The notes below the pieces were generated by a model. That model was not told the DNA's origin. It saw only the letters and a list, made by a program, of their open reading frames with translations, and ran no database searches. A program made the position numbers and the translations under genes. This document shows, piece after piece, positions 63,789 through 64,000 of a stretch of 64,000 nucleotides of DNA (position 1 is the first letter of the stretch; each line of letters begins with the position of its first letter). The stretch is from Silene noctiflora. Its lineage: Eukaryota; Streptophyta; Magnoliopsida; Caryophyllales; Caryophyllaceae. The stretch covers positions 24,740 through 88,739 of the forward strand of contig VHZZ01003894.1 of the NCBI GenBank assembly GCA_009801015.1. Direction: 5' to 3'.

Positions 63789-64000
63789 GGGAACAGCTTG
63801 ACTTACGGGGTTGTACCAGAAAGAACTTCCAGTAGTAAGAGCGCAGGATCGGACCTATACCTTGTCAGATCATAAAGACTCTTCTTAAGATTAGACTCAA
63901 GTCAGCCTTGCTTATCGCTCTCTTGGAATGTTAGAACGGATTCGTCTCATTAATCTTAGGGGGGAGCAGCGTCCTATGAATGCTGATATAGAAAATGAGA

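Larger units (their letters stand above)
40775..64000. other. gene-free stretch
   Basis: No recognisable gene to the end of the window. It holds unassigned frames at 41523-41852, 53666-53929 and 59891-60289, many 8-13 bp tandem duplications, AT words at 42491, 44601, 45372 and 54048, a double stem-loop at 51444-51501, a hairpin at 54805-54821, and two copies of the CGCTCGTT repeat (61722-61751 and 63761-63788). A frame at 43192-43275 reads as an acidic Ser/Ala/Glu-rich peptide but is too short to call. Confidence 0.55.

Noticed and set aside
1-64000. CRISPR array, mitovirus polymerase, linear-plasmid DNA or RNA polymerase, cox1-type homing endonuclease
   Set aside because: No regularly spaced direct repeats and no GDD, DTDS or LAGLIDADG-type motif in a plausible context were seen on either strand.
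1-64000. Chloroplast-derived insertions
   Set aside because: No recognisable plastid gene start, tRNA or rRNA segment was found by eye. Short or old insertions could still have been missed.

Overview
The window reads as gene-poor, non-coding plant mitochondrial DNA. Three things support this. There is a recognisable but decayed copy of the plant-mitochondrial isoleucine tRNA (CAU anticodon type) near 6.3 kb. The base composition is moderately AT-rich and even, full of short purine/pyrimidine runs and small dispersed repeats, as in expanded seed-plant mitogenomes. A scrap of a nuclear-type Ty3/gypsy retroelement near 24.7 kb is a common kind of nuclear-to-mitochondrial transfer. I cannot tell angiosperm from gymnosperm, and no species is named. 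The plant-mitochondrial assignment is an inference resting mainly on the tRNA.

No intact gene was recognised in 64 kb. I looked for cox, cob, atp, nad, ccm, mttB, matR, sdh, rps and rpl proteins, for rRNA signature sequences, for group II intron ends, for working tRNAs and for chloroplast insertions, and found none. The longest open frame is about 175 codons and needs a TTG start. The longest ATG-started frame is about 152 codons. Lengths of this order are expected by chance in DNA of this composition, so the open frames listed here carry low confidence.

Layout: 0-6.3 kb is empty apart from an 8-bp tandem array and a GC-rich hairpin. At 6.3-6.4 kb lies the tRNA relic, whose anticodon arm is a perfect 16-bp AT palindrome. 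From 6.4 to 19 kb there are unassigned frames only. At 19.2 kb and again at 40.6 kb lie two diverged copies of one repeat. At 22.8, 61.7 and 63.8 kb lie copies of a roughly 30-bp repeat ending in CTCGCTCGTT. The Ty3/gypsy fossil is at 24.6-24.8 kb and a long same-frame pair of open frames is at 25.1-25.6 kb. A double stem-loop lies at 51.4 kb. The rest is unassigned.

The most striking property is fine-scale structure. Short AT-only palindromes are scattered through the whole window, and there are many perfect or near-perfect 8-13 bp tandem duplications. Together they suggest a mitogenome shaped by small insertions, slippage or error-prone break repair rather than by gene content. Nothing in the window works together as an operon or pathway.
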